From assembly GCA_027886175.1 (NCBI GenBank), contig JAJNNQ010000024.1:30421001-30485000 (forward strand): DNA of 64,000 nt. The letters run 5' to 3'. The stretch comes from Phylloscopus collybita (taxonomy: Eukaryota > Chordata > Aves > Passeriformes > Phylloscopidae). Numbering within the stretch: position 1 is the stretch's first letter; each line of letters opens with the position of its first letter. Below, piece by piece: positions 49,901 through 60,429 of the stretch. The notes beneath the pieces were generated by a model, which was given only the letters and a program-made list of their open reading frames with translations, searched no databases and was not told the DNA's origin. A program made the translations under genes and the position numbers.

Positions 49901-52435
49901 CCTGGGGACACAGTGGCCAGAGGAGGTATGGGGCTGGAGCAACCTGCTGACGGTGTCCTGGACACACAGGGAAAGCTGTACCCTGGGCATTGGCAGGTCT
50001 GGCTAACCATGGCACTGCTCTGGGGGCAGGTCAGACACCTCAGAGAAGGAAGAAAACCTCCAAAGGGACAGTCACAGTCCAGCTTTGAAAAGCTTCAGCC
50101 CAGCTTTATTCCCCCAGAGATCAAGCCATGCTGGAGCAGAGGAGGGCTAATTGCCAGGCTTTTGTAGATGTCCTCTCTCTCATTCCTTAGCTGGATGCTT
50201 TAATGTAGCCATCTCCTGTTCTGTATCAATGCCTGCTGGTGCCCAGACACCAATATTGATGCAGGGCTGTTGTTTCCGGCTCAGCCCTCACAACTCAGCT
50301 CTCAGCTTCTGGCAACTTAAGGCCCTTCATTTGCTCAGCTTGTTTCAGTATCTTGTCCTCTGAAAACTCTACCTTGTTCCTTGCCTTTATGATTCCCAAG
50401 ACCAGGCCAGGACTAATCCTTCCCCAGCACGTCACTGGAAAAAAGCTGTGCAAACTAGTCAGACCTTTTCTCTGCAGTTTTCATATTACTGCTCTGCAAA
50501 TTAATTACATGGCAAAAGCGTCCTTCAGGGCTTCCTTTTGCAGACAAGGGACGCTTTTTGGGAGTAGCTGTGATGCAGCTGCCTCCTCCTTAGCCTCACA
50601 GAAAGGGCCCACGATGACAATTCTAGTGGGGAAGGGGCTGGGCGATCAGAGCGAGATGAGTTTGGAAGAGCTTACCCTGGTGAGAGAGCTGGGAGCCTTG
50701 AAACTGCCTTGAGCTGAAGACAAAGGGATGTGACAAAATTGATGAAAAGTCTTAGCAAGTCCCAGTGGCTGGAGACTGAAGGCAGGCAGCATCACAAAAG
50801 AAGCAAGGTGGAAATTTTTAAAAAACCACTGTGGGTAGTGCAAGAGTGTCTCGTGACAGGTTCTTTGTCATCCATCCTTAATCAGCACTGATGGTAAAGG
50901 ATAATATGAGGCAGAAATCTACAGTTTCTGTGTGACTCTCTGAAGTGTGCAAGTACAGGGCAGAGTGATCAGAACCAACCTTTCTGGCCCAAAACCTTGG
51001 ACTGGAACCCCTTGACAGTGTACTTGTAAAGCCTCAGCTAGCAGGAAATAGGATACCTGGGTGTCCAGCTGTTTGCTTAAACAGCTCTCATCCCACCAGG
51101 ATGTTCACCACCCCAGAGCATTTGCATATGCCCCCATGGCCCTGCTGTGCTGAGCAAGCCAGGCTCCCGTGTTCCTCATCCATTGGTGTTCCTCAACCAG
51201 CTCTGGATGGCCCCGCTTCAGCAGGGGGGTTGGACTGGATCATCTCCAAAGGTCCTTCCAGCCCCAGCCACCCTCTGATTCTCTGATTCTTTGATTCTGT
51301 GATTCACACCCTTCCCTGCACAGACTCCCCGCTGGGCTCGTCCTCCATCAGAGTGCAGATGAGGTGCCTCGAGCACAGATATCAGCTCTTCTCTGGTTCT
51401 CTCCCTCTCTCTGCTGGCATCCTCTGAGATTGCATTTGCTGTTCCTGTGCTGGCTGGAAACTGGATGCTCCCTGTGGTGTATCGTGCACACCCGATGGGC
51501 TGTTGCCCACACCTTAGGAATTCCTATTCCAATTCCCTGATCCTATCAATGTCTGATCGGTACTGTTGCATTTCTGTCATTCAGGTTAGTGCTCCCTCCT
51601 CCTAAAATATCTGTGTTTTGCATGATATTCTCATCCTCTTTCTTCCAAATGAGGCTCCTCAACTTTATCAGCTGCCTAACTCATTAGCACTTTCACACTC
51701 TGAGCCAATAATGACTGGGCTTTGAAGACTCGTGCTTTTCATTTCCCTTCAGCCTGGCAGAAACCTGTCAGCAAGACCCCAGTCCCTTCCTCTTAGATGA
51801 GATCATACCTACCATGCCATTCTCTAACTAATCTCATCCTCCTTGCTGTGCTGTCTGTGTGTAGCCCTATGCTGCTATCAGGAGCCCTGAGATCTACCTC
51901 TTTTTCACTGTCTAGAAAGTCACTCGTGATAGTGGTCTGTCTGTCTGTCTTTAATTTGTTCTTACCTCATTTTGCACAAGCCTTCATGCCTTTATTACCT
52001 CTCTCTGAAAAGGTGGTGTAAAATCTGACCTGCCATCAAACCTGCCAGTGGCCTGGTCATTGCCCAGACCAGTCTCTCTCTCCCTCAGGCATGTCCTGTC
52101 TTTGTTATTCCTTATGCTCATGACACCACGGAGGAGGATGGTGTTGAGCCAGCCTTCCCCAGAAGAAATTGCATGTCTCAGAGAGTGTCCTCTTCCCTGG
52201 CTCTGGGGGGGATTGGGAGCCTTATGGTTGCAAGCAGTAGGATGGTTTTCCACGGCAGGGAGAAGCCCAGGCTGGTGCCAGTCAGTCTCTGTCCTGTGTC
52301 TGATGTCACCTCTTGCTTCCCTTTCAGGCGCAGGCTCCTGCCTTCCCAGCACTGGAAGGGATGTTTGCAGTCAATGTGCCATGGAAGTCCATGGAGGAAA
52401 ACCAGAAGGGGAAGATCCAGCAAACAGAATGCTGA
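46968..52435 (+). CDS. LAG3: Lymphocyte activation gene 3 protein (CD223)
   Basis: Eight coding exons: 46968-47022, 47234-47405, 47583-47809, 48078-48335, 48516-48809, 49126-49416, 49692-49807 and 52328-52435. They join to 1521 nt and 506 residues (human 525). LAG3 is a CD4-related type I membrane receptor that inhibits T cells; mammalian ligands include MHC class II and FGL1. Seen: signal peptide residues 1-19; Ig D1 (20-151) with C48 and C143; D2 (152-237) with C170/C218; D3 (238-335) with C259/C316; D4 (336-432) with C354/C413; short stalk (433-446); membrane helix about 447-468; 38-residue tail. The D1 cysteine in HSCHVEL, not in the F strand, mirrors the unusual mammalian D1. GHERFQWTHLDS in D4 matches the family. 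Sequons: N114, N171, N293. The final exon is chosen because it is in phase, restores FPALE at the place of mammalian FSALE, and is followed by a poly(A) signal. CD4 is excluded by the D4 sequence. Confidence 0.9.
47481..47520. repeat. 17-bp tandem duplication in LAG3 intron 2
   Basis: CCTTCCCCATATTCCCT occurs twice in succession (47481-47497, 47498-47514) with a partial third unit. It lies in the pyrimidine-rich part of the intron before exon 3. Confidence 0.9.
49874..50167 (+). other. LAG3: Possible alternative LAG3 terminal exon
   Basis: A good acceptor (GACCTTCCCCAG, AG at 49872-49873) opens a phase-compatible frame of 97 codons to TAG at 50165-50167. Joined to exon 7 it would give a longer tail (starting VTPETAVKGPGDTVARG) with no resemblance to known LAG3 tails. 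No AATAAA was seen soon after it. It could instead be intronic sequence that is open by chance. Confidence 0.3.
51195..51305 (+). mobile_element. CR1 3' end in LAG3 intron 7
   Basis: AGCTCTGGATGGCCCCGCTT, then GGGGGGTTGGACTGGATCAT and CCAAAGGTCCTTCCAGCCCC, ending in an 8-bp-type tail (TGATTCTCTGATTCTTTGAT TCTGTGATTC) characteristic of CR1. Confidence 0.85.
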
Positions 52436-52955
52436 GGGAAGCAGGGGTGTCAGGGCTAGTCTGCCTGGGAGGATGAAACTCTGTGTGCCACAGAGAGAGA
52501 TGGGCACCATGCAGACCCCTCAGGAGGGACTAGGGATGGCATGAGCAGTGCAGGGCACCTGGGGAGCTCTGTACCTGCAGAGGGGCTGAAGCTGCAGCCA
52601 GGGCAAGGCAGACTCACCACTGCACTCAGGTGGCCAGCAGCAGAGATGCTTTGGAGCTACTGGGAATATTTGAGCCAGCAACTACTGCCTGCTTCGGTGC
52701 CATATCTCCGTCCCACTCTTTGTCCCTCTTTCATGGCCTCTCTCTCAGGCTTTCTCTGGTGGAACACTTCGATGCAGGACATGGCTGGAATCCATCTCCC
52801 CTGCAGTCTGACAGTGTTTTTTCCCCCATGCTCACTCTCTTTTCCTGTCCCTCTCCCTGCACTGCCCTGCTCACTGCCCTGTTGCACATTTTAAGCATTT
52901 TAACTTATTAGAAACTTATTTTCAAATTTAAAATAAATTCACGTGACAAAAAACC
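52436..52955 (+). terminator. LAG3: LAG3 3' UTR and poly(A) signal
   Basis: AATAAA at 52932-52937, about 500 bases after the stop codon, inside a short AT-rich stretch (TTTAAGCATTTTAACTTATT upstream). It supports 52328-52435 as the real terminal coding exon. Confidence 0.75.
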
Positions 52956-52959
52956 CCAC

Positions 52960-55130
52960 TGACCCCTGTGTGTGCTTGTGGAGGATCGTGCCTATTTGAT
53001 GGAGCTGGGTGTACCTCTGCCTGTGTGAAGCCATTTCTAAGGCTTTTGCTGCCTTCTCTTTCTCTTTCAGTTCTGTTTTACTGAAGTTGCCTGTTCGTTT
53101 CTGACATTTTCACAGCGGGGAAGGGGAAATTAAATGCCACTAGAGAAGGAAGAATCACAGGTTCAGTCTCTCCTTTTTGCTGCGTTTCAGAGCTTTTTTT
53201 TCTTTTTTTCTCCCACCTGACTGTCCTTGTTCATTCATTCATTTATTCCTTTAGTCCTCACATTTTCCTGAAAGATCTACAAGTGGTGTTATGGCTCTTT
53301 GTCACTCTCTTCCTGCTAAGGATGTACTTAGCAATGTAAGCTTGAGTCTGCCAGGCCCTACCTCTCAAGACCTTCAATGTGTTTAGGTTTCATGTAGTCA
53401 GAGAATGCTCTCCATGTCCCCTCTGAACAGCCCTGAAGGGCTGTGGTACTGCTCTTGAACCACCATTGAATGCCACCCCAGAAGAAACTCGTATCCGTAA
53501 CGAGAGTTACACGTGTGATTTCTCCCATATGGGTCCCCAGGCTGTGGCTGCTCCATGCTCAGGATGGCAGATTCTCTTGACTTGAGAGAATCAGAGAATC
53601 ACAGCCAGGTCAGCTTTTCATTATTTCAGCAGGCACACAAACAGACCTTCTTACTGTGAAAAGGCTCTCACCTTCCCTCCCCAAAAGGTTCAGGCACTCA
53701 GGTAGTGAATGCACTCAGGTATCCTTAGACTGCAGGTAGCAGCAGCAGCACCCAAAAGCCACAACTAGCCCACTCCAGGGAGCATGTCTGGACCCCACAG
53801 CTCTTTAGTTACTCAGCTATCCATGTATTTTACTGAAAATGGCACCCCTTTCTCCACTGAATCCTGGAGAAGTTCAGCAGAGCTGAGAGGTAGACTTGTC
53901 TGCTTCAACCATGCCATGAAATTTCAGGCAGACCCGGGAGCAGAACCAACATAAGGCACGGCAGTCCAGCATGGTACCAGCATCTTCCTAGGCAGATGAT
54001 AATACTGCAAGTTTGTTTTTTTTTTTCAGGTGGGAGTGATGTGTCTAGCTCAATCACCTCTCTCTGTCAGATGCTTTGGAGGCAGAGAAAAGGTTGGTTA
54101 ACCCCCGTGGGGCTGAGGGGCAATCCTATATCCATCAGGATCACATAATATTCTCTCAGTGCCTGACAGTGGTTTTCTCTCTCTTCTCACACACAATGGG
54201 ATGCTCTCTCCTCCTGTGGGTAACACTTTCAGCACTGCCTGTTACCAGCCTGGATGTTCTCATTGCTCAGATGTGTGCCTGGTCTGTCTTTAAACCTCCC
54301 TGTTTCCTTGTACTCTCTGACTTCCTCTGGCAATCAGTCCTGGGATCTGCTTATTCACTGTGTGAAAACGGTTCCTCTCTCAGTTTTGAATTGAAAGCTT
54401 TTCACTTTCACCCCTTTCTTTTCTCCCATCACAAAGGCTGGGAAAAGAAGGACTCCCAAATCTATCATACCTTGGATGGCCATTATTTTACCATATTTCA
54501 TCACATCCCCTCTTTTGTTATTTCCCCATCGCCTCCTGACTCATTGCCTTTCAGGTACAAATCTCAGATTTTGGGACTTCCTCTCTGACAGTTTGCACAG
54601 GCCCATCTCTATGCATGGTCAGCTCTGCTTGGGTCCTTTTCTCTGGAAGAGGAGGCAGCAGCCCAGCAGGGGAGCAGTGCTGGTTTACACGGGGACACAG
54701 AGCCTTTCTCTGGATTACTTCCATCCAGCCCTTCAGTGTTTTGTCTGCTCCTCTGAAAGAAGTTCAGCCACACTGAGCTTGTACCCAGCTGTTCACTGTG
54801 CCTGTCATGATAGGCAGATGCCTGGCATGGTGCAGTTACAGCGAGCAAGAGCCTGGGAGTATTTATGCAGTTTAGATTTTCCTTCCTAGAAACTATTCCT
54901 ATATATAGGAAAGTATTTCCAAATCAAGATGGCACAAGACAAGTTGGTAGAGCTGAGTTGGAAGGACCAAGAGTCTGTACAATAAAGCAAACAAATTTGG
55001 AAACCTGTTTCAAGTGGAGTCAATAAATAGAAACAGGAAATAAAGCAAATGACATATGAAGGAAAGACACCTGACGCTTTTCCTTGAGGATACAGGTGCA
55101 AAGCTCAGATAAATATTTTCAACATACCAG
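52960..55130. other. Downstream of LAG3; no gene seen
   Basis: No recognisable exon. The 170-codon frame at 54076-54588 contains hydrophobic stretches but no domain pattern and no supporting splice context. Confidence 0.5.
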
Positions 55131-55134
55131 AGAA

Positions 55135-56174
55135 TGTGGTGGTTTGACCCTGGCTGGGTCAAACCACCCACGCTGCTCCATCACTCCCTTCTCTAACTGG
55201 ATGGGAGACAGAAAGTATAACAAGAGGCCCATTGGTCCAGACAAGGACAGGGAGAGATCACTCACTGATTGCCATCACATCTTGCCACGGGGAAATGATT
55301 TGAATTTATTACCAACCAAATCAAATCAAAGCAGGATATTGAGAAAATAAACTCAAATCTTAAAAGACCTCCATCCCACCCTCCATTCCTCCAAGGCTTA
55401 ATTTCACCCCCAGTTTTCTCTACCTTCTTCCCCACAGCAGCACAGGGGGCAGAGGATGGGGGTTGCAGTCAGTTCATCACTGTTATCTCTGCCACGCCTT
55501 CCTCCTCAGAGGAAGGATTCCTCACACTCTCCCCTGCTCCAGTGTGGGCTCCCTCCATGAACTTCTCCAATTTGAGCCCATCCCATAGGCTGCAGTTTTT
55601 TCACGAACTGTTCCAGCATGGGTCCCCTCTGGGGTCACAAGTCCCACCTGCAGCATGGGCTCCTCTCCCCACGGGGCCACAGGTCCTGCCAGGACCCTGG
55701 TGCAGCGTGGGCTTCCCATGGGCTCACAGACTCCATCAGACATCCGCCTGCTCTGGGGTCCTCCACGGGCTGCAGGTGGATCTCTGGTCCCCCATGGACC
55801 TCCATGGGCTGCAGGGGAGTATCCTGCCTCACCATGGTCTGCACCATGGGCTGCAGGGGAATCTTCGCTCTGGCACCTGGAGCACGTCCTGCCCTTCCTT
55901 CTGCACTGACCTTGCTGTCTGCAGGGCTGATTCTCTCACATATTCTCACTCCTCTCTCTGGCTGCAGTCGTTCATTTTTTTTTTCATCCCACCTAACCAT
56001 GTTATCCCAGAGGCTCTACCACCACCACTGATCCCGCAGCTTTGGCCATCAGCATCTTGGAGCCAGCTGGCACTGGCTGTATCAGACATGGGGGGAGCTT
56101 CTGGCAGCTTCTCACAGAAACCAACCCTGTGGCTCCACAGCTACCCAGACCTTGCCATGAAAACTCATTGCACA
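55135..56174 (+). mobile_element. LTR-like passerine repeat, long copy (solo LTR)
   Basis: It starts TGTGGTGGTTTGACCCTGGC and ends near CAGACCTTGCCATGAAAACT CATTGCACA. Order of blocks: GACAAGGACAGGGAGAGATC; an AT-rich part with AATAAACTC (55346-55352); CTACCTTCTTCCCCACAGC; a central region (about 55550-55870) of imperfect repeats around GGGCTGCAGG and CATGGGCTCC; TCTGGCACCTGGAGCAC; CTCTCTGGCTGCAG. It has no gag, pol or env sequence, so it is read as a solo LTR. Its first 34 bases form a perfect 13-bp hairpin (55138-55168). Confidence 0.75.
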
Positions 56175-56179
56175 GTGGA

Positions 56180-57290
56180 TGAAAATTTAAAAAAAAACCC
56201 CAAAACACAGGAAATCCAGTGGATTCCCTTTTAGCAGAGACAAGGGCTTAAGGAATGCAAAGTAAGTGTTATGCATGCAAATTCCTTTGCGTAGGACTCC
56301 TCCAAAAGGAATAGAAAGACAATCTTTAATCCCAAACTAATCTTTTTTTTCGGTAAGAAAGATCAGCATCATTAGAAAAAATCATAACTAGGTCCAGATG
56401 TTCTGCAACCCAGACTTCTGAGGGATTTACAGTGAGAGGCTAAGTGCTAGCAAATAGCATAATCTGACAAAAGAGCAACACGAGAAATACATCTATTGTG
56501 GTTGTTGTGCATTCTGCACAGCCTTTCAAAAACAATAAAATGTTAAAACCAGATCTCAAATTATGTAGGCTACTAAGGCACACTGAGTTTTATATTTACT
56601 TGTCAAACTTATGGGAACAATATCAGCACCAATCCTGCAAAGAAAAAAAAAAAAAAATCCCATGACTTAGTACCCTGCTTCTATTTCCTCAACACTTTGA
56701 TGAATAAACCCAAAATATGTGGGGTTTTATTTCTGCCTTCTAAAGGCAAAACCGTCAAACCAAGCTCCTTATGGGAAAGCTGTTGCTGTGGGTAGAGCAT
56801 CTCGTGCCTCCCACTAAGTTCCAGAGCATCTGGGACTGTCATTTCATAGTTGTGGATTCCACCATGCTGAAGAGTTTCTCTCCTGGGTTTCCACCCTGCT
56901 GGCCTGCCAGTTCAATGCAACTCTCTCCAGAAGCTGTCCTGTGGTGTGCTCTGGAAAGGGTGTCACTGCCACCTGAGCAGAGGGGTCTCAGAGGGTCTCA
57001 CGGCAGGAGGACGTGGGGCACTCCTGGTGCCCAGAAACACAGGGAGTCACACACAAGGGCAGATTTTGCAAGGGTTTGGTAATTCTCGTTCTTACTGAGG
57101 TTTCTCATGTTCATCTTCTTTTACAAGCACTGTGCATCTTCTTTCCTGTCACCAGGACAGCATTCCCCCTTTTTGTACGTAAAATGACCCAGGTTTTGGA
57201 CCTAGGAGGAGACACAAGCAAAACTCCCTGACAAACTTTGGGGGCTGTCAGGAGCTCAGTTAGGACCTTCTGCTCACTCCCCAACCCTTC
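56180..57290. other. Intergenic, no gene seen
   Basis: AT-rich sequence with an A-run at 56642-56656. No supportable frame or RNA gene. Confidence 0.5.
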
Positions 57291-57297
57291 GAAATCC

Positions 57298-57512
57298 TAG
57301 ATTAGATATTAGAAAGAAATCCTTTACTGTAAGGGTGGTGAGGCACCGGCACGGGTTGCTCAGAGAAGTGGTGGATGCCCCATGCCTGGCAGTATTGTTC
57401 AAAGCCAGGATGGATCCCGGTCTATTGGAAAGTGTTCCTGCTCATGGCAGGCTGTTGGACCGGATGATCTTTCAGGTTCCTTCGCACACAAACCCCTCTG
57501 TGATTCCATGAG
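57298..57512 (+). mobile_element. CR1 LINE 3'-end fragment, sense
   Basis: TAGATTAGATATTAGAAAGA AATCCTTTACTGTAAGGGTG, then GTGAGGCACCGGCACGGGTT GCTCAGAGAAGTGGTGG, and the end GATGATCTTTCAGGTTCCTT with CCTCTGTGATTCC. A clearly recognisable CR1 end. Confidence 0.9.
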
Positions 57513-57519
57513 CTCCGCG

Positions 57520-59615
57520 GTCCCTCCCAGCTCCCTGTCCCGAGCCAATGCCGCCATCTAGCGCACCGTGCGCCGGGATGCTGTGCTGATGGAGCGCCTC
57601 CAGCTGCGCCTCACAACAATTACTGGCACCTCCTTCTCCCCCTTGCTTGTGCCAAGGCCAGTAACAGTGAGAGAGTAAGCAACATGCATCCTATATAGGT
57701 CCCTAAAAACGCCCCCAGCCACCTCCCTCCTGCCTGTTGCATTTCTCAGGTGTCCCTAACATGGGATTAGTTTTGGTTAGGCTCGCTTCAGCCCCTGTCA
57801 CTTCTGGTGACACACTTCTGCAGGTAGTGATTCTTGATTCCTCTGTCCAGTGCCCTCCAAGCAGTCCCTGGTTTCCCAGAACACCTGGCTAGTCTTGCTC
57901 CATCAGGCTCCATCCCACCTGACTAAATACAGGGGACCCCTTGCTCGTGAAGAGTCTCTCCAGAGGGTTCCTGATTTTCACTGTGATCAGCAAATGAACC
58001 TCTATGATATCTGCTTAGAGAGCCCTTTCTTCCCAATTCAGGCTCCCAAGTGCCTGCAGGGAGGTATCTCTCCCCGGTTTTCCCCCTTTCTGGGGAACAC
58101 AGCTGTGCTGGGGCAAAATCATTGGGTCCCCTCAGCAGCCAGCCTCTTGTTTCTAGCTCCCACATCCAGCATCAGAAATTCCCCTTGAGAGGCTCACCAG
58201 ATGTCAGTAATTCTGTTGCAAAGAGAACGCTCCTGGCCTCTGAAGCCGCTGGTAGTCAGGTGCCTGAAGATCTGGTTTTTATGCTGCGTCAAACACTTGT
58301 CCTTCCTTCTCTCCAATATCACTGGGCAGTCACTAATTTTCCAACACACCTGGGTATCTTTCACCTGTCAGACTACAGAGGCACACTCACAGCCCCCACT
58401 GATGTGCAGGGGCTATAAGTGTGCCTCTGTAGTCTGGTTTTAAGCAGACGATCTCTGGAGGCATCTTGGCTTTCCAGTGAAGCCAGTTAAAAGGTCTTTC
58501 TCACCACCTGATTCCTGAGGCCCTTTTCTCCCTTTCTCTCTCACTTCCTTGGAGACAGCATCTCTCTGCAGCCTGTGACCATCACCCAGCACAGCCTGGA
58601 AGCTTCTTCTCTCCGCAGAGAGGATCTGTTTCTCTCCAACCCGAGCTTGCAGAAACATTGCCGGTGATGGGATTAGAGCAAAGAGAGACAGCGCCGAGTG
58701 TCTCTGCAGGGGATGAGGCAGGGAAACATGACAGCCACTGATCCGTGGGGGGAGAGCCGTGTGTGCTGCTCAGGCTGCTCTGGCTGTGCCGTGTGGTCAG
58801 TGTGTGATGCTGGATGAGCCCTCTTCCCCCAGGGGGGCAGTACAGCCACTGTCCCGGAGAGGTGAGAACCAGGCTTGCACAGAACTTAAAAACCAGTTAA
58901 ATATTTATGAGGAATGTTGCATTCAGAAGAAAGACTGACTGGCTAATATTATTCATCCCTTCTGGATTCTGATGTTTAATTAATGCTTGCAAAGTGCTTT
59001 GAGATGCTTGGATGAAAGCGATACAAACACGTCACTGCACGCTGTGACCCTTGGTCCCAGAGGCACCTGTTCACTGCACAACTGTAGCAGCCCCAAGAGA
59101 TGGATCCCCACCCTAGGCTGACAGTGGATCCAGAACAGGCATTCTCACAACGTGACAAGCCTGCAGCTTTGTCACCTCAGACCCACAGCCCTGCTTCTCC
59201 TTGCAACTCTACAGCAAGTTCAAGTGCATTTTGGAAGCTTTATCCCTTTAGGGAATGCTATTTCTGGTAGATATTTGCAGTGACATAAACCAACTGTTTA
59301 AAAACAAGCTGATGTTTCTGCATTACAGTGTGCTGGGGAGACAAAATGCAAGCCAGAATCTGTACAAACTGAAGCATCAGCTCAATGCCCCAGATCCCCA
59401 AGCACTGAGATGCCACGGCCTTACAATCCCAACCTGAGTTTTCTTAACTCTTTTTTATCCCCCAGGACAGCCACTCTCTGGCAGCTGGGGACCAGAGAGA
59501 ACATTTCTATTTGACACATGTGAGAGAGTTTTGAAGATGCTGATGTGATATGTTAGGTTCTTGCAGGAGAGCTGTGTCTCAGAAAAGGTCTTTCCCAAGT
59601 TCTGGATGCTGGCAT
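57520..59615. other. Intergenic; holds one strong hairpin, no gene seen
   Basis: No coding exon recognised. A small CpG-richer patch lies at 57525-57615 (GCCGCCATCTAGCGCACC). The long hairpin at 58369-58436 is listed separately. Confidence 0.5.
58369..58436. repeat. Long inverted repeat / hairpin (28-bp stem, 12-nt loop)
   Basis: The left arm 58369-58396 begins CAGACTACAGAGGCACACT; the right arm 58409-58436 is its reverse complement except at two positions. Read from the minus strand both mismatches become G-U pairs, so a minus-strand transcript would form an uninterrupted 28-bp stem with a 12-nt loop. The shape is like a microRNA precursor or a young inverted duplication. No transcript evidence is available. 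Confidence 0.85.
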
Positions 59616-59619
59616 ATTG

Positions 59620-59820
59620 CCCACCCCACCCCATCCCATCCCATCCCATCCCATCCCATCCCATCCCATCCCATCCCATCCCACTCCACCCCACCCCACC
59701 CCACCCCATTCCATCCCATTCCATCCCATCCCATCCCATCCCATCCCATCCCATCCCATCCCATCCCATCCCATCCCATCCCATCCCATCCCATCCCATC
59801 CCATCCCATCCCATCCCATT
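59620..59820. repeat. (CCCAT)n pentanucleotide satellite, about 40 units
   Basis: About 200 bases of CCCAT units. A central block of variants (CCACC, CCACT and CCATT units, about 59680-59732) divides an 11-unit left part from a nearly perfect right part. A five-base unit with no stop codon gives long open frames on both strands (His-Pro-Ile-Pro-Ser or Gly-Trp-Asp-Gly-Met repeats), which are artefacts. Confidence 0.98.
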
Positions 59821-60429
59821 GTTTGTATCCCTCACTGGCAAGTTCCTGTCTCATGCAGGTGACTGCCTCTCTGAAACAGGACATCATCTTTCTCCCAAGT
59901 CACAGTCAATGGAGAAGCTCTTGTGCTGATCACGGCTGTTCCTGTCACAGCTGGTGGCACACTGTGAACCTCACTGCTGTGGCTGCCTGTCCCTGCTCCC
60001 CCCAAAGCCTGGTTACATCTCACACCCCCATCCTCCAGGTGAAGGGGCAAGTCACTGCCAGAAGGAGAAGAGTGGGTGGCACAGAGATGAAATCTCAGCC
60101 ATGTCTGGGGCTCAGTGGGTTTCCGCCACCTTGGCTGAGGCTGGGATTCAGAGAGAGAGAGACCAAATGTGGGTGGGAAACCACAAAAGCCCCCTCCTCC
60201 ACCCTACAGAGAAGGGAAACAGCTGAGATTCAGTAGTGGTGCAGGTTGGTACAGGTTACTGAAGAGCAGCCTTACACTGGGTTTAAAGGGCAAGGTTTTG
60301 GTACTGGAGGGGCTGCATCGGTGGCTTCTGTGAGATGTGAGAAGGAGCTGGCCCCGTGTCAGTCAGAGCCACTCCAGACAGCCCCAAAGCAGACCCACTG
60401 CAGACCAAGGCTGAGCTCATCACTGATGC

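Noticed and set aside
54076..54588. 170-codon frame with hydrophobic stretches, considered as a receptor exon
   Set aside because: No Ig, signal-peptide or splice pattern was found, and nothing matches CD4.
55135..56174. An intact endogenous retrovirus linked to the LTR-like repeats
   Set aside because: No gag, pol or env reading frame lies between or beside the copies, and the copies lie in different orientations; they are read as solo elements.
59455..60236. Long frames with His-Pro-Ile-Pro-Ser or Gly-Trp-Asp-Gly-Met repeats
   Set aside because: They are translations of the CCCAT satellite, open in several frames on both strands.
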